A DNA stretch of 64,000 bases, taken from NCBI RefSeq assembly GCF_048771995.1, contig NC_133028.1, positions 69,929,501-69,993,500 on the forward strand, in the 5' to 3' direction. The position numbers were made by a program, and so were the translations under genes. This stretch comes from Taeniopygia guttata (lineage: Eukaryota > Chordata > Aves > Passeriformes > Estrildidae). The notes beneath the pieces are model-generated. The model worked only from the letters and a program-made list of their open reading frames with translations. It did no database searches and was not told the origin of the DNA. Below, one piece after another: positions 49,413 to 60,309 of the stretch. How positions within the stretch are numbered: position 1 is the stretch's first letter; each line of letters begins with the position of its first letter.

Positions 49413-51659
49413 CTGTTAAGAGGTGAGGGAAGAGAATAATTTTAAAGGAGGTTTAAGTTACCACTGCTTAACATTGCTCAGACAATTTAGGATGTGAGGT
49501 CTCTTTCCAATTCTTTGTGCTATCTTGTGGCACAGGGAGAATAAAGTAGATGTTTCAAAAGCAACTGGTGAAATGCCAGTGCGTACATGCCTGGTGTCCA
49601 GCTGGGAAACCTCTGCAGCATGAGCTTCTGCAGTTCCTCACAGCAAGAGCCTTGTTAGCTCAAAAATAGCAACTAAGTAAGGGGAAAATGACTTTTTTAA
49701 AGCCTTTTTTCTCAAAGGGAGAAAAACATTTCTGTGCTTCCCTGCAGATGGAGTTGCTGATACTCAGAGATTTAGTACAGACATACCAGCTTGAGCAAGT
49801 ACCCTGAAGCACAGCCAGAAAAACTAAGACAAATTCTATAGTTGAGCAGGAAGCTTCCTTGTTCTTTAAATCTGACTTTTAAAAAATGGGAAGTATCGCT
49901 ATGGAATCCTACAAACTGGCTTTTTCTGGGAGGTTTGGCACTTAACTGCTCAGACAGACAGGGAATGGGACTTACTTGGCCAAAATTGCCTTTACAATCA
50001 GCTGTACCCAGGGAGCAGTGGGCTCCAAGCACACCTCTCTGCCATCCTTCAGAGTAGCTCTGCAAAATAGGGAATAAAGAAGAGTCAGGAAACTACTACA
50101 TGCATTTGTTTTACTCACAGAATGTAATCTTGCACTTTTAGATCAGATAGTATAAATTCATCCCAGCTACTCTATGTTAGGCTTGGCTCTTTTGCTTTAT
50201 GTGTTGAACAACTGAGGAGATCATCCAGAATTGTGTGAGTCTCTGTGTCTGCTCTCAAACACATTCCCAAAAATCTTTCCCTCTATATATGAATACTTAT
50301 TTTGGACATGTTTATATTACTAAAACTTCCTTACACAATTGAAACCTCCAGTGGTGAAAAGGTGTTTGAACAGATAAGGATCTTAACATTTTAGTGCCTG
50401 TGTGCTGTTCAGACCAGGTTAGGCTGGTTCATTGTTTCCCTAAATCTGCTTATTGGAACTTAGTTTTTCTTCTTGAATCTGCCTGCCTCATAAATGCAGG
50501 ATTCAAACTACATCATTACCTTGTGTACTAAGACCTGACAAGTCCATGAAATTCATGTTCTGCTACCAGGATGTTTCACTTAAAACCATCCCCCTCACAA
50601 TAAAAGCCAAGTCTGGCTGCATGAGGTCAACATGCTGACTGTGGTACTTGTGAAACATAAAAGCCCAGCAGCAGTGTCAGTAGTGCAGGAAAAGAGGAAG
50701 GAACCTCTTGCAGAGCTACTTACATGACTTCAACATTCTTGCAGTGGGGGCCGCTCTGTGTCAGCTTCACATCTTGAATGGATTTTGGGGGAATGAACCT
50801 GGAATGAGTGGCTATGCACTGGCACCGGAGCTCGGTTCCCATCCTTGCCAGGGTCCTACCTGGGAGCAGAAAAGAGAGACTGGGATTTGACAGATGCTCT
50901 TATGGTCCATCATCAGACATAAAGCTGCTCTATTGTAACAATATTCTCATTTAAAATACTGCATTTGTCCAAGCTATCTAAATCCTCATGTTATGAGGGA
51001 GGGTTACTTAGATTTCAGGGGAGCCGATGCCCAAGTATGTTGGAAACTAAATTAACAAATCTTTTAAAAATGAACCCACATATTTTGTGGTTAGTAACCA
51101 TACTGACTACACGATATGTTTAACTGCATTGTTTTAATATCTGGATCAAAAAACTTGGCCGCTCTGCAGAAGACAGAGCCCTAGATTTGTTCATTAGTTG
51201 GAGGTTTGCCCATGTTTCTGTGTTCAAATTGTTTGCTCTCCGTTTCCTTGCTTGAGGTGGCATGGCCACTAAGCAACAAATACGAGATTATAAACTGCTA
51301 TTTGTGTGGAAAGGGAGAGAAACTCCAGAACAAAAATCTGTCTCTAGCCACATACACTCCGATAGAAACAGAAACAAAGCAAATGCAAGTTGCATCCTTA
51401 AAATATTTCCCACAAGATGTCAGTAACTCTTCAGTCCAAGGTCTACATAGTAGATTTATGATTGAAGAGAGGTGCTGCAAATCTCCCAAAAGAGACTAAT
51501 TTAGTGAAACAAATAGAAAGTTACTCTGCAAGGACAAGCATCTCAGTTGATGCCTCGGTAAAACTGCAGCCAAGGGGACTTCAGGAAGCTTTGCTTACCT
51601 TGAGACACAGCTGCTGAGATCAGGAAAAGAGCCAGGATAGCTACGAGTTTCCCGTTCAT
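49382..51659 (-). CDS. CXCL8: Interleukin-8 (CXCL8), CXCLi2-like
   Basis: Secreted ELR+ CXC chemokine that recruits heterophils and other leukocytes through CXCR1/2. Four exons (51599-51659, 50724-50859, 49976-50059, 49382-49412) join to 103 codons plus stop, the length I recall for chicken CXCLi2 (9E3/CEF-4). The signal peptide begins [23 protein letters not shown] is at 30-32, the CXC pair is C33/C35, and the other cysteines are C60 (GPHC) and C76 (EVCLEP). The C-terminal helix is [14 protein letters not shown] and the tail is AEQNSDSPL, close to the chicken tail AQLNSDAPL. All splice sites are canonical and exon sizes 61/136/84/31 are CXCL8-like. An odd point is Glu78 in CLEP where the family and the GC-rich neighbour have Asp (CLDP). 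Upstream lies a full inflammatory promoter module and downstream AU-rich elements, so expression should be strongly inducible and short-lived. Confidence 0.95.
49976..50059 (-). CDS. CXCL8: CXCL8 exon 3
   Basis: 84 nt, acceptor CCTATTTTGCAG, donor GTAAGT. Encodes [19 protein letters not shown] and LIVKAILA. Confidence 0.96.
50724..50859 (-). CDS. CXCL8: CXCL8 exon 2
   Basis: 136 nt, acceptor TTTTCTGCTCCCAG, donor GTAAGT. Encodes [19 protein letters not shown], then [10 protein letters not shown] and GPHCKNVEV. Confidence 0.96.
51599..51659 (-). CDS. CXCL8: CXCL8 exon 1 (signal peptide)
   Basis: ATG at 51659-51657, 20 codons plus one base, donor GTAAGC. Hydrophobic core [13 protein letters not shown]. 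Confidence 0.95.
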
Positions 51660-51720
51660 GGTTGGACAGGAGTTGTTTGGTGGCTAGTTTAAGTCTAATT
51701 CTGTGAGCTGGAGTCCCAAA

Positions 51721-51764
51721 GGATTGTTGATTCCTGCTGTGTGTGGGGATTGTTGATTCCTGCT
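51721..51764. repeat. 18-bp direct repeat at the CXCL8 start site
   Basis: GGATTGTTGATTCCTGCT occurs exactly at 51721-51738 and 51747-51764, with 8 bp between. It sits between the TATA box and the ATG and spans the likely transcription start. Confidence 0.9.
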
Positions 51765-51870
51765 TATATACTGTTTTGTGCCCAGCCTCTGTACTCTGGT
51801 GGCATAGAGATTGCGTTAGAGGAATTTCCCAGATGCAGTAAAAATGAGTCACATGACTGTTGTGAAATCA
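51760..51870 (-). promoter_or_regulatory. CXCL8: CXCL8 inducible promoter module
   Basis: Within 110 bp: TATATAA at 51764-51770 (minus), a C/EBP-like TTGCGTTA at 51811-51818, a kB site GGAATTTCCC at 51821-51830, an AP-1 site TGAGTCA at 51845-51851, and a second C/EBP-like TTGTGAAAT at 51860-51868. Adjacent AP-1, C/EBP and NF-kB sites above the TATA box are the known CXCL8 promoter design in mammals. The transcription start is predicted near 51738. Confidence 0.85.
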
Positions 51871-51874
51871 TCTT

Positions 51875-54800
51875 CCTAGATGACGAGGAATTATTTTGCA
51901 GATAATGATACAATGCATTAATTTATTAAAATATGTCTATAATAGTCACACATTCCAATTATTTCGGTAGATTTGTAAATTTTGTGCTTTTTCTAAAGCA
52001 TATCTTATTTAATAATGCAACTTTGGAATGGTTTCAGTTACATTTATGTTGCCACATTATTATTTTCTTCAGGGTTATAACTGTTCTTTGTAGATGTATC
52101 AGGTCTACAGTGGAGATACTGAATTTCTTATTCCCACTTATGGTGACAGCTTCTGCTTACCTGATACAAGCCACCAGAGTGGAATTCAGGCAGTGCTGAA
52201 ATTACTGAGAAGCTCTTTACTGGGTCAGGATTTTACCTCAGCATTATTTTGATGTAAAAGATTTTAATTTTAGTCTTTTTTCCCCTCTGTTCAAGAGGCA
52301 TGATACAAAGTAAATTCATCACTAAATTTTGTGTCTAACAAGGAATTGAGGCTGCAGTATTCAAAGCTTTCTGTGGGAAGCAGATACTGAATTCTGAATG
52401 GATTTGAAAATCATGCCTGTACTTTTCAAGTTACACGGTAATGAATTATAAACAGAGGAAACTTTATATGCAAACTAATCAGTATGACCAGCTGAACACA
52501 ACTGATTTTCTCTTTAAGTCCAGACATTTTTAATAAGTATTTTCTGAAATCTTTTCAGGGACAGCAACCTATGTCCTAGCAAAGGGACAAAAGAGTGAGA
52601 GTTATGGCTCTGTACAGACTTTTCTGTTAGAGAACCTTGTTTTATGAATGCTGAGCTTTCATTTGCTGTGGCTGGGGATAATACCTTGCAAGGGAGACGA
52701 TTCCAAGGGAGGACGGGCTCAAATGCTGAACTTTTGCTTGAATTAAGATCTGTATTTTGAAACCCAGCTAGAATATGTGTGATCAGGAGAAAGCCTTCTG
52801 TTTCAGTGCAATAAGAACATCATCCTTTTGACATGACTAATGTTGCTACTTGTAGTCTTCAAACTCAAAGCTCTGTGGTTTTAGGATACGTGGGTTGAAT
52901 GTGGTACTCTTCCCAAATTTGGGGACTTCATAAGAACTCAATAATCTTTAGCATGTAAAGTATTGCAACTTATTTACTGTAAGAATGGAATAGTTTGCCC
53001 ATAATTTATTGTCGTTTCCTTGTATCACACGTCATTAACTTGGTAAAAAGACCTTTGTGATAAAAATTAATTTGTTTCCTATCACTGTGTGGGCTGCCCC
53101 AGGAAAAGATCCAGCAGCTTTTTCTCTCCTACCTCTCAGTATTAAGTTGACAAAAGATACCAATTCTGACTCCTGATGGTGCTGCTCCTTAACTGTGTCT
53201 CTTAAAGAACTTCAGTGAAAAATACATTTACTTCTCTGAAGGTGTGAACCAGGAGAGGGTTTTGCTAGGAACTTAGGGTTATGTTTTATTGCTTATGTTC
53301 TATTATGATGTATATGTTGTGTTATATTAATGTATGGTTTCACTAGTGCCAGATTGTAGATGTTGGAGTTTTAACCAGTTTACTTGGAAGGTTTTGCTGG
53401 GTTTTTTTCTTTTGATTTCTCTCTGTGTCTCCACACATGTATGCACACACACTGAGGTTAAATTAACATTTGATTAGAGATCACACTTTTCTTAGTTAAT
53501 ATTTGCAGCCTTATTATATCATTTTGGTGTGTGCTGAAATGTTATTAATATCAGAGGAAATAAAAGAGAAATCCCCTTCAAATCCCCAAGTGAAATCAGT
53601 GAACACTTGTGCTCGTGACCACCAGGCTCAGCTATTTCCTGAGTGTGGCAGTAAGGGATCTGCAGAAATCCCCAGGGCAAAAGTGAAGCCAAGAGCCTGC
53701 TCCACCTATGATGAGCCCTGCCCTGAACTAAGAATGAGTATCTGTCCAAAAGAGCAGTTTGTTTGTAATTGAATATAAACCCCTGCACTTTGTCACCAAA
53801 CTTACCGTTTCATTGGGACTGTGTGAAGGGGGAGTAAGAGAAACAAATTGAGGCGTGAAAATGTCGAGGCATGAGATCAAGCCCAAAGGCTAGGCACTCC
53901 TAAGCTGTGTTTCTGGGAGTGCCATATTTTGCCAGAGTTCTCCCTACATCCCTTCAGCACTGTGCCCAGGATCTCGTCCAGGCTTTTGTCATGGGAACTG
54001 CAAATCCATTATGGAATTCTGGCAGCTTGTTTCCCTGACAGCTATCAGAGATGACTTGTGCAGATGGAATTGCTGCTCCTTTGGAAGGATCGCGTCACTG
54101 AGTGAGCTGATACTGCCGCGAGCAGAGACCTTCCATGCTAAACCCTGTAAAAACCACGCTGGCAGTGAACAAAACAACGCTTACACAACAGTCTGACTAC
54201 TGAAAGACTGCTGAAAAGGAAGCAAATACCTCCTGTGCCTATGTTCTAAGGCAGGATATAGCTGGTGTTCCCTACGTTGCAGGATGGAAACTAGTGGTTT
54301 GTCATGACTCATCAGCTTGTCTAATAAGCACAAAAGTCAAAAGGGCATCTTTTAGGATCTTGGCTGAGATCCGTTAATCTTTGCATGTAGCAAGGGATGC
54401 CCCTGCACAAAGGACACAATAAGGGGGATTCAGGTGTACTGAGGCTGAGCTTCAGTCCATTTCTAGTTTGAGTCGCTCCAGGTCCAGAGGAATGCTCCAG
54501 CACCTGGGCTGATGAAGTTACTCTGACAACATTAAGAATCAGTCTTGTTTTAGACAAATTCCATCCTCTCCCTTGAGAACTTGTGCACACAAGACCCAGA
54601 GGCCCAGGAGGTAAAGCCTTTGCTGGAATGAGGGTTCAGCCTGTCTGTCAACTCCTGCCTCCTGCGTGTCCTCTGTTCCAGCTACTCTTGTACCCAGGGA
54701 AAATCTCACCCTGTCTTCTGAAACCACTCCTTTTCCTCACAAGGGCCTTGGCATTCAGCTGCCATTCTACTTGAGCTGCAGAGGGCTGAAGGAGCAAATA

Positions 54801-57300
54801 CAGGAGCTGGGAAATAATTGCTTCCGCTGCTCAGAAGCTGTGCCCAGTGTTGTGCAAACACTTGTGGAAGTCTGCAATCAGGCAAATGTTAGGGAACAGA
54901 CACGTAAAAAGCAAAATATCTGCTAGACATCAGAATTGCTATAGGAGGAAGTGATATCAAGGAAAGGAGAAAGGCTTAGGTCAGCTTGTGGGGTTTTTTT
55001 CAAACTTCAGTGTTTAAATATAGATGGTTATGTAGCCTTAGTCAGATCACAGTAAGTGTTGGACTTTCCTGAATCCCTCTGGAATCACAAGTAGCAGTAC
55101 AGCTTTTAGGCTGATTTGCCTTTTAATATATGTATTTATAAAAACAGTAGTATGTTACTGCATATTTATTTTAGATATGTATTTCAGCTCTGCTTGAAAA
55201 GACTCAATTCTGTATCATAGCTTCCACTTAAAAAATTGTTGTGGATTAAATGAAATGTTCAATTTGCTCCAACTCAGCATGAAAATACATTGAAAATATT
55301 AATATAAGGTATAAATTCATATAAGAAAAGGATGTATTAATATCACCTGTAGTGTTAGCATAAAATACTAGAAAATATTAACAAATAAAATGCATACTAC
55401 AAATAAAATTTACCTACAGACATACTATATATAAAGTTTATCTACCTGGTATGAACAGAAGAGATACTAAGTCCACCTAGAGAATTGTTAGGCACCAGCA
55501 CCTGGGCTTTACCTGCCCTATAAGGCTGCATTTATTGCTTACTTGCATTTCCTCTCATCAGCTCGGCCAGAGGCATTTCCTGACTACGCAAGTAAGACCT
55601 GGAAGTGGCAGGAGGAAGCATGTGGTAAGTTTTAAGAAGTTTGTGCCAGGAACTTTTGATTAAATAGAAGCGGTTAGTGGCCATAAGACACATCCCACCT
55701 TCATCTCTGACTCTCATAAGTTAGATCTGTTTGGTATAACTACTGTAATATGTGAATTTGGTGATCCAATGGATATCAAACAGATGGACAGGTAAAACCT
55801 GGCTGCTCACCAAAACCTGATGGTGCAGGAAGGAACAGTGGATGTGTTCAGTCAGGTCATGGATTCAGGTCTGAGTCCAGAGCTGCTTTGGTGAGGGGAC
55901 TGCTGGAGGTCAAACTTCAAACACAAGACTGAACCCCACAGGGCACTCATGGCATTTTTGGGATCTCCATCACTCTCACCATGTGTGTCTCATCTGATGA
56001 GTGCTGCTAGAATCTGCACTTCAGCATTTTCTACCTCAGAAATTAGATTTATATGGCCAGCCATAAACAGTGTGAAGCAAATCACTAAGATAAAGCATCT
56101 TTTTGACTATAGAAAGAAATTAACAATAAATCAATGGGATTAACACATTAACATTAATGTTCAGCCATATAAGCATGACACTGGAAAAACAACACGTAAT
56201 AAATATGTAAGCTGCAAAATCCTTTTATTTAACAAAAAATGTGGTCTATTAGGGTCTCAGATAGAACATAATACCAAGGTCGCAGTTCAACCCCCATATT
56301 GGCCTTTCGCTAAGAGTTAGACTTGATAATCTTTCTGGATCCCTTCCAACTCAGATTAATCTGTGAACTAACGTGAGAGAAAAAAATTGACCTAATATTT
56401 TCTGTTATTGAAGTAAATAATGTGTTCTTTTCTTTGGAAATATGACTTCTAAACTTTTCTTGGCATCTATGTGTATGTGTGTCTCTCTGCCTGCGTCTTC
56501 CTGTCTGTGAGTGGAAACTGCAGCACATCAAATAGAAGTAACAAGGGTGATGTAGTCTCTCTATTTTTAGCTGCTCCCTTCTGAAAGCCCAGAGTTTCCA
56601 GCCTTTACCCTGAGGCTTACAGTGACTTGGAACTGTTGATGAGACAGGAGGTATTTTAGGTATCAGCCCATGATTGCTTGCACCTTCCTTAGACCCAGAC
56701 AAATCCCATTCAGCTGAAGTCACTTAAAAACACTCCTCAGTCCTGATCTGATATTCCTATCATAGACCCAGCATCACCCCGAGATCTCTCTCCTGTGTGC
56801 TGATGGTCAGCCTAGAATGTTTTACTTCTACAGGAACTCTGTAATTTTTGTCTTATGTCAATCACTTTGGCTACTTCCTGCAGGGAATTTCACCTGGTAG
56901 TTTGTTGCCTAATCAATGACTCTCCCAAGGTCCTTCTGCAGTTCTTTATAGATGAGCCTTGTTTTCACATCATCATTTGGCATCACCAGAGTACTTCAGC
57001 TCATGGCAAATGACCTTCCCAGATCCCCTGTGGGAGGGCCAAACCTAACAGGACACCACACAAGGTGGTGTAAGAATCCGTGGGTGATGTCTCTTTATCA
57101 ATGAAAACTGATCTTTTCATTCTGCCCTTCATCTCTATGTATTCACCTGTTACTTATCCATTTCCAAGACGTGTTTCTTAGCCTCATTATTTCCAGTGTT
57201 TAGTGAGGGCTGTGAAAGGATTTCAGAAAGGCAGTTTGACTCTACCTGTGAGAACTGCCACATCCATGTCTTGTTTTCACCTACAAATAGCTGCAACAAG
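51875..57300. other. Intergenic spacer between CXCL8 and the ELR-less paralogue
   Basis: No gene recognised. It contains a CR1 3' fragment (56283-56370) and possibly older repeat-derived sequence at 56750-57250. Nothing resembling a chemokine exon was seen. Confidence 0.45.
56283..56370 (+). mobile_element. CR1 LINE 3'-end fragment
   Basis: The block GTTAGACTTGATAATCTTTC then GGATCCCTTCCAACTCAGAT and AATCTGTGA follows the CR1 3'-end consensus on the plus strand. It is diverged and 5'-truncated. Confidence 0.65.
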
Positions 57301-57830
57301 GGCATGAGAGATCACTTCCTTCAAAGTGACACAGATGCTTCTTTATTATGTGTTTATTCTGTTTCTGTTTAAATCAAGCCATTTAGGGGTAACTAATGTC
57401 ATCTTGTTTATTCTCATCATTACAACACTTAAACACTTTCATTAACCTTGAACTCCTCAATCTATCACAGACAGAAGTTTAGAGAGAGAAACAGCAAAGA
57501 AAATAAGATGACTCAGCAACCATCTCAGGGAAAGAAAAATAATCAACAGTAGTAATGTAGCAGAGGGGGCATTCTCATCAGAAATTATAGCATTCTCAGC
57601 AGCAATGTTTTCTCTCATTTCATATCCCTGCAGAAATCCAAGGTTTATTCTTCCTTGACTTTTCTTTGACTGGTGACTCAACATTGTCCCTGGCCCTGTA
57701 ATTAGATTAAGTATAAAGTGAATTCAGAAATTAAAGAAACAATTACTATTAATACAAGCTAAGGGAGAGCAGTAAGTGCTCACCAATCATTAATTACTTA
57801 TTTTTACTGTACCAACCAATTAACATTTGG

Positions 57831-57855
57831 AAAAAAAAAAAAAAAGAAAAAAACC
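57831..57855. repeat. Poly(A)-rich tract
   Basis: About 25 bp nearly pure A on the plus strand, interrupted by one G, just left of the third chemokine's coding exons. Confidence 0.75.
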
Positions 57856-58169
57856 AAACCCTAAACTGTTCCTGCATGAACTGCTCCAACAGAAAGAACT
57901 TCCATCTGCCTGTGTGCAAAGTAGGAATTTGATTTTCCCTGTCTACAGCAGTGAAAGCCCTTGGCAATGCCAGCTGCATGTCTGAATTATACCCATTATG
58001 AGGAAGTGAGTTTTTGAGACCTTGATTTTTGGAAGTGTCAAACACACAAAATGTGCAGCCTCTCAGCAGAGGCCTTTTGGGTGGTTTAACAACACAAGGA
58101 AGATATCAAAGGAAACTATTTCACTCAGGCATGTAGAAATATTGCTTTAGAGAGAACTGATGGAAATCA

Positions 58170-58179
58170 TTAGCTACGC
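58170..58179 (-). CDS. ELR-less chemokine exon 4 (candidate)
   Basis: Acceptor TTCACCCTCTTCAG after an intron of only 93 bp, then two residues and TAA. It is chosen for splice-site quality and phase. A candidate near 57945 (GACAG then GAAAATCAAATT) gives a longer, less family-like tail. Confidence 0.35.
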
Positions 58180-60145
58180 CTGAAGAGGGTGAACATTTGC
58201 ATGCCAAAAATTTAAGTAGCCTTCTAAAATGAGCTTTTAGGTGCAGGTGTTCTAGGAAAGGGAACAGCTCACCTGGCTAGCAGAGCCTTTACAGTCAGCT
58301 GGATCCAGGGCGCAGTGGGCTCCACGCACACTTCCCTGCCATCTCTCAGCACAGCTCTGCCAAGAAAGGAGCAGAGAAGTTAAGGCCAGGTGTGTCCCTC
58401 AGACTTCTCCTAAAGGCTGGAAATTTCTCGTAGCCAGTAGATAAAGGACCTGTTTGCTTTTGGTTTATGTGTTTCGGGGTTTTTATGAATTATGTCAGTA
58501 CAGGTGTTTATGCTTATAATGAGCCTAATGAATTTTCTATTTGGTTTCAGTTCTCTATCTGGCCATATTTTAGCAGATCTTTCAGGAACTTGATTATCTT
58601 GAAAAGTGTTTTTTTAACCAAGCCTGTCTTGAATTACCTAGTGGGGTGGAATGGGATGCCAGGCAGCGCTGCACAAACCATTATTTGCTTAAGAAACCAT
58701 AGTGAAAGCATAACAGCCTGACAGTGCCCTTCTGTTTACTGACTGCACTGCCCTAGTTCCTGTGACTAGTCCCAGGAGTGGCTTTAAATGAAGCTTACTG
58801 TATCTTTTGTTTCGTACCCACATGGAGTATAATCCAAATTCCCCACTCCTCAAACAGAGAAATGCTCTACGTGAAATTCTGACACAGGAAATCACTTGGG
58901 GCCTTTCAAACTTTGCCACATGCAGGCAAAGGCAGAGGAAATTGTTTTAATTCATGTCAAGAGGATCAAATTTGTATCTTTGATTGATTTTTCAATGTGA
59001 AAGTTATTAATTGTGCTCTGTGTTGTGGGAATCTGATTCTCCCCTCTGATGTTGTTCATAAGTAAGTTAACAGCAGAAAGAGATTTAAAATACTGTCTGG
59101 AAGCTGCTTGTAACACGGGCTTGGAATAAGCTTATTCCTTTGGACATAAGGCCTCATTCCTGATACTTGATATTTCTGAGGCTTTGCTAGGGAAACATCC
59201 TGCCACTCACAGTTAATGAGTAAATAGGATGAGAAATGCTGGGTCGGTTCCTCCTGTAGGAAGCAAGGTGCTATTTAGGAAATGTGCTCACATGATTTCC
59301 ACATTTTTGCAGTGAGGTCCTCTTCGGCTTAATCTAACATCCTGGACAGTCTTGGGAGGAATGAACTTGGAATGAGTACTTATGCAGTGGCATTGGGAGC
59401 CTCTTTCAACTGTCTTCTCCAGGGCCTTACCTGTAGAACAAAATTCTGTTATCTCTAGGTACATGAACAGTCTCCTTATTTGCTCCCCTGAAGCAAGCTG
59501 TATTCTTTCCTGTAACCTCATTAGTGTTCCCCAGACACTCTGATTTGCTAGATGCTGAGATAAAAGTAACTGCATCTGGACAAGACAGCAGCTGCATTTT
59601 CAGAGCTGTTGGCATGCAGGTGCATTTGAATTTAAACTTGGATTGCTACGTTTCTGCCATGATCATCTGCTCATATTCTTTATTCGTGCTTGCAAACACG
59701 ATAATTCTTGCTCTGTCATCAACCTGCCTACCAAGAATAAAATCACAAAAAGGATAAAATTGTTATTTGTAAAAGAAGATCTATATGGATTTAGTTAGGG
59801 GGAAAAGTCCTGTTTTAATTCAAGCACTTATTAAAATCTAGAGACAAGTATATATTGTGGCATAGGAATAAATTCATTTGCAGACAGAAGCATATTTTAC
59901 TCCTGGAAATATCCACAGCATCCTAACAGGTACAAATGATCATTTTTATTTCTGAATGACAGTTTACTGAGGAAGCACTTCTCTTGCAAAGAGTCATCAT
60001 GGACATAGCGTAAGCCCACTTGCATTTGCACGTGTATACTTCGTAATTGCTTACATGATTTTTAAGAAACAATTTTCTTACCTTCTGACCCTGCCACTGA
60101 GAGCAAGTAGAGAACCAAAGTGACAGCAACAGATTTGCCACCCAT
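58170..60145 (-). CDS. CXCL8-like CXC chemokine lacking the ELR motif
   Basis: A paralogue of the neighbouring CXCL8. Exon 1 (60082-60145) encodes the signal peptide [20 protein letters not shown], which resembles the chicken K60 (CXCLi1) leader as I recall it. Exon 2 (59292-59430) encodes [20 protein letters not shown] and GPHCKNVEI. Exon 3 (58273-58356) encodes [19 protein letters not shown]. All four cysteines are present (35, 37, 62, 78), so the fold should be intact. The three residues before the first cysteine are GSQ, not ELR; ELR is needed for CXCR1/2-driven neutrophil recruitment, so receptor use may differ. The last exon is uncertain: the best acceptor (CACCCTCTTCAG) gives RS then TAA at 58170-58179, for 98 residues. 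Splice sites of exons 1-3 are canonical and the frame is open, so it looks functional and not decayed. Confidence 0.85.
58273..58356 (-). CDS. ELR-less chemokine exon 3
   Basis: 84 nt, acceptor TTTCTTGGCAG, donor GTGAGC. Encodes [19 protein letters not shown] and LTVKALLA. Confidence 0.94.
59292..59430 (-). CDS. ELR-less chemokine exon 2
   Basis: 139 nt, acceptor TTTTGTTCTACAG, donor GTGAGC. One codon longer than the matching CXCL8 exon. Contains CHC preceded by ERGSQ. Confidence 0.93.
60082..60145 (-). CDS. ELR-less chemokine exon 1 (signal peptide)
   Basis: ATG at 60145-60143 in the context AGCAATGGG, 21 codons plus one base, donor GTAAGA. Confidence 0.92.
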
Positions 60146-60199
60146 TGCTGTGCACGTTTTCTTCTTGACAGAGGTACTGCTCTGGTGCTGTTTCCCATC

Positions 60200-60296
60200 A
60201 GGTTTTATATCTGAAAGGTGCGCTCCCAGCAGCCTGAGTGCTGAGAGGTGGGTTCTGCACATGCAGGTTTCCTAACACATGAGAGTGTTGCATAAG
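60200..60296 (-). promoter_or_regulatory. Promoter of the ELR-less chemokine: TATA box, C/EBP-like site
   Basis: On the minus strand ATATAAAA lies at 60203-60210, about 60 bp upstream of the ATG. A C/EBP-like TTGCATAA lies at 60289-60296. I see no canonical kB or AP-1 site in the first 200 bp, unlike CXCL8. Confidence 0.55.
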
Positions 60297-60309
60297 AAAC
60301 CCAAACCTC

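Noticed and set aside
56750-57250. Possible ancient CR1/L2-like reverse-transcriptase remnant on the minus strand
   Set aside because: The spacing of some blocks recalls an antisense LINE RT region, but translation gives no recognisable RT motif. A sensitive profile search against LINE RT domains would decide.
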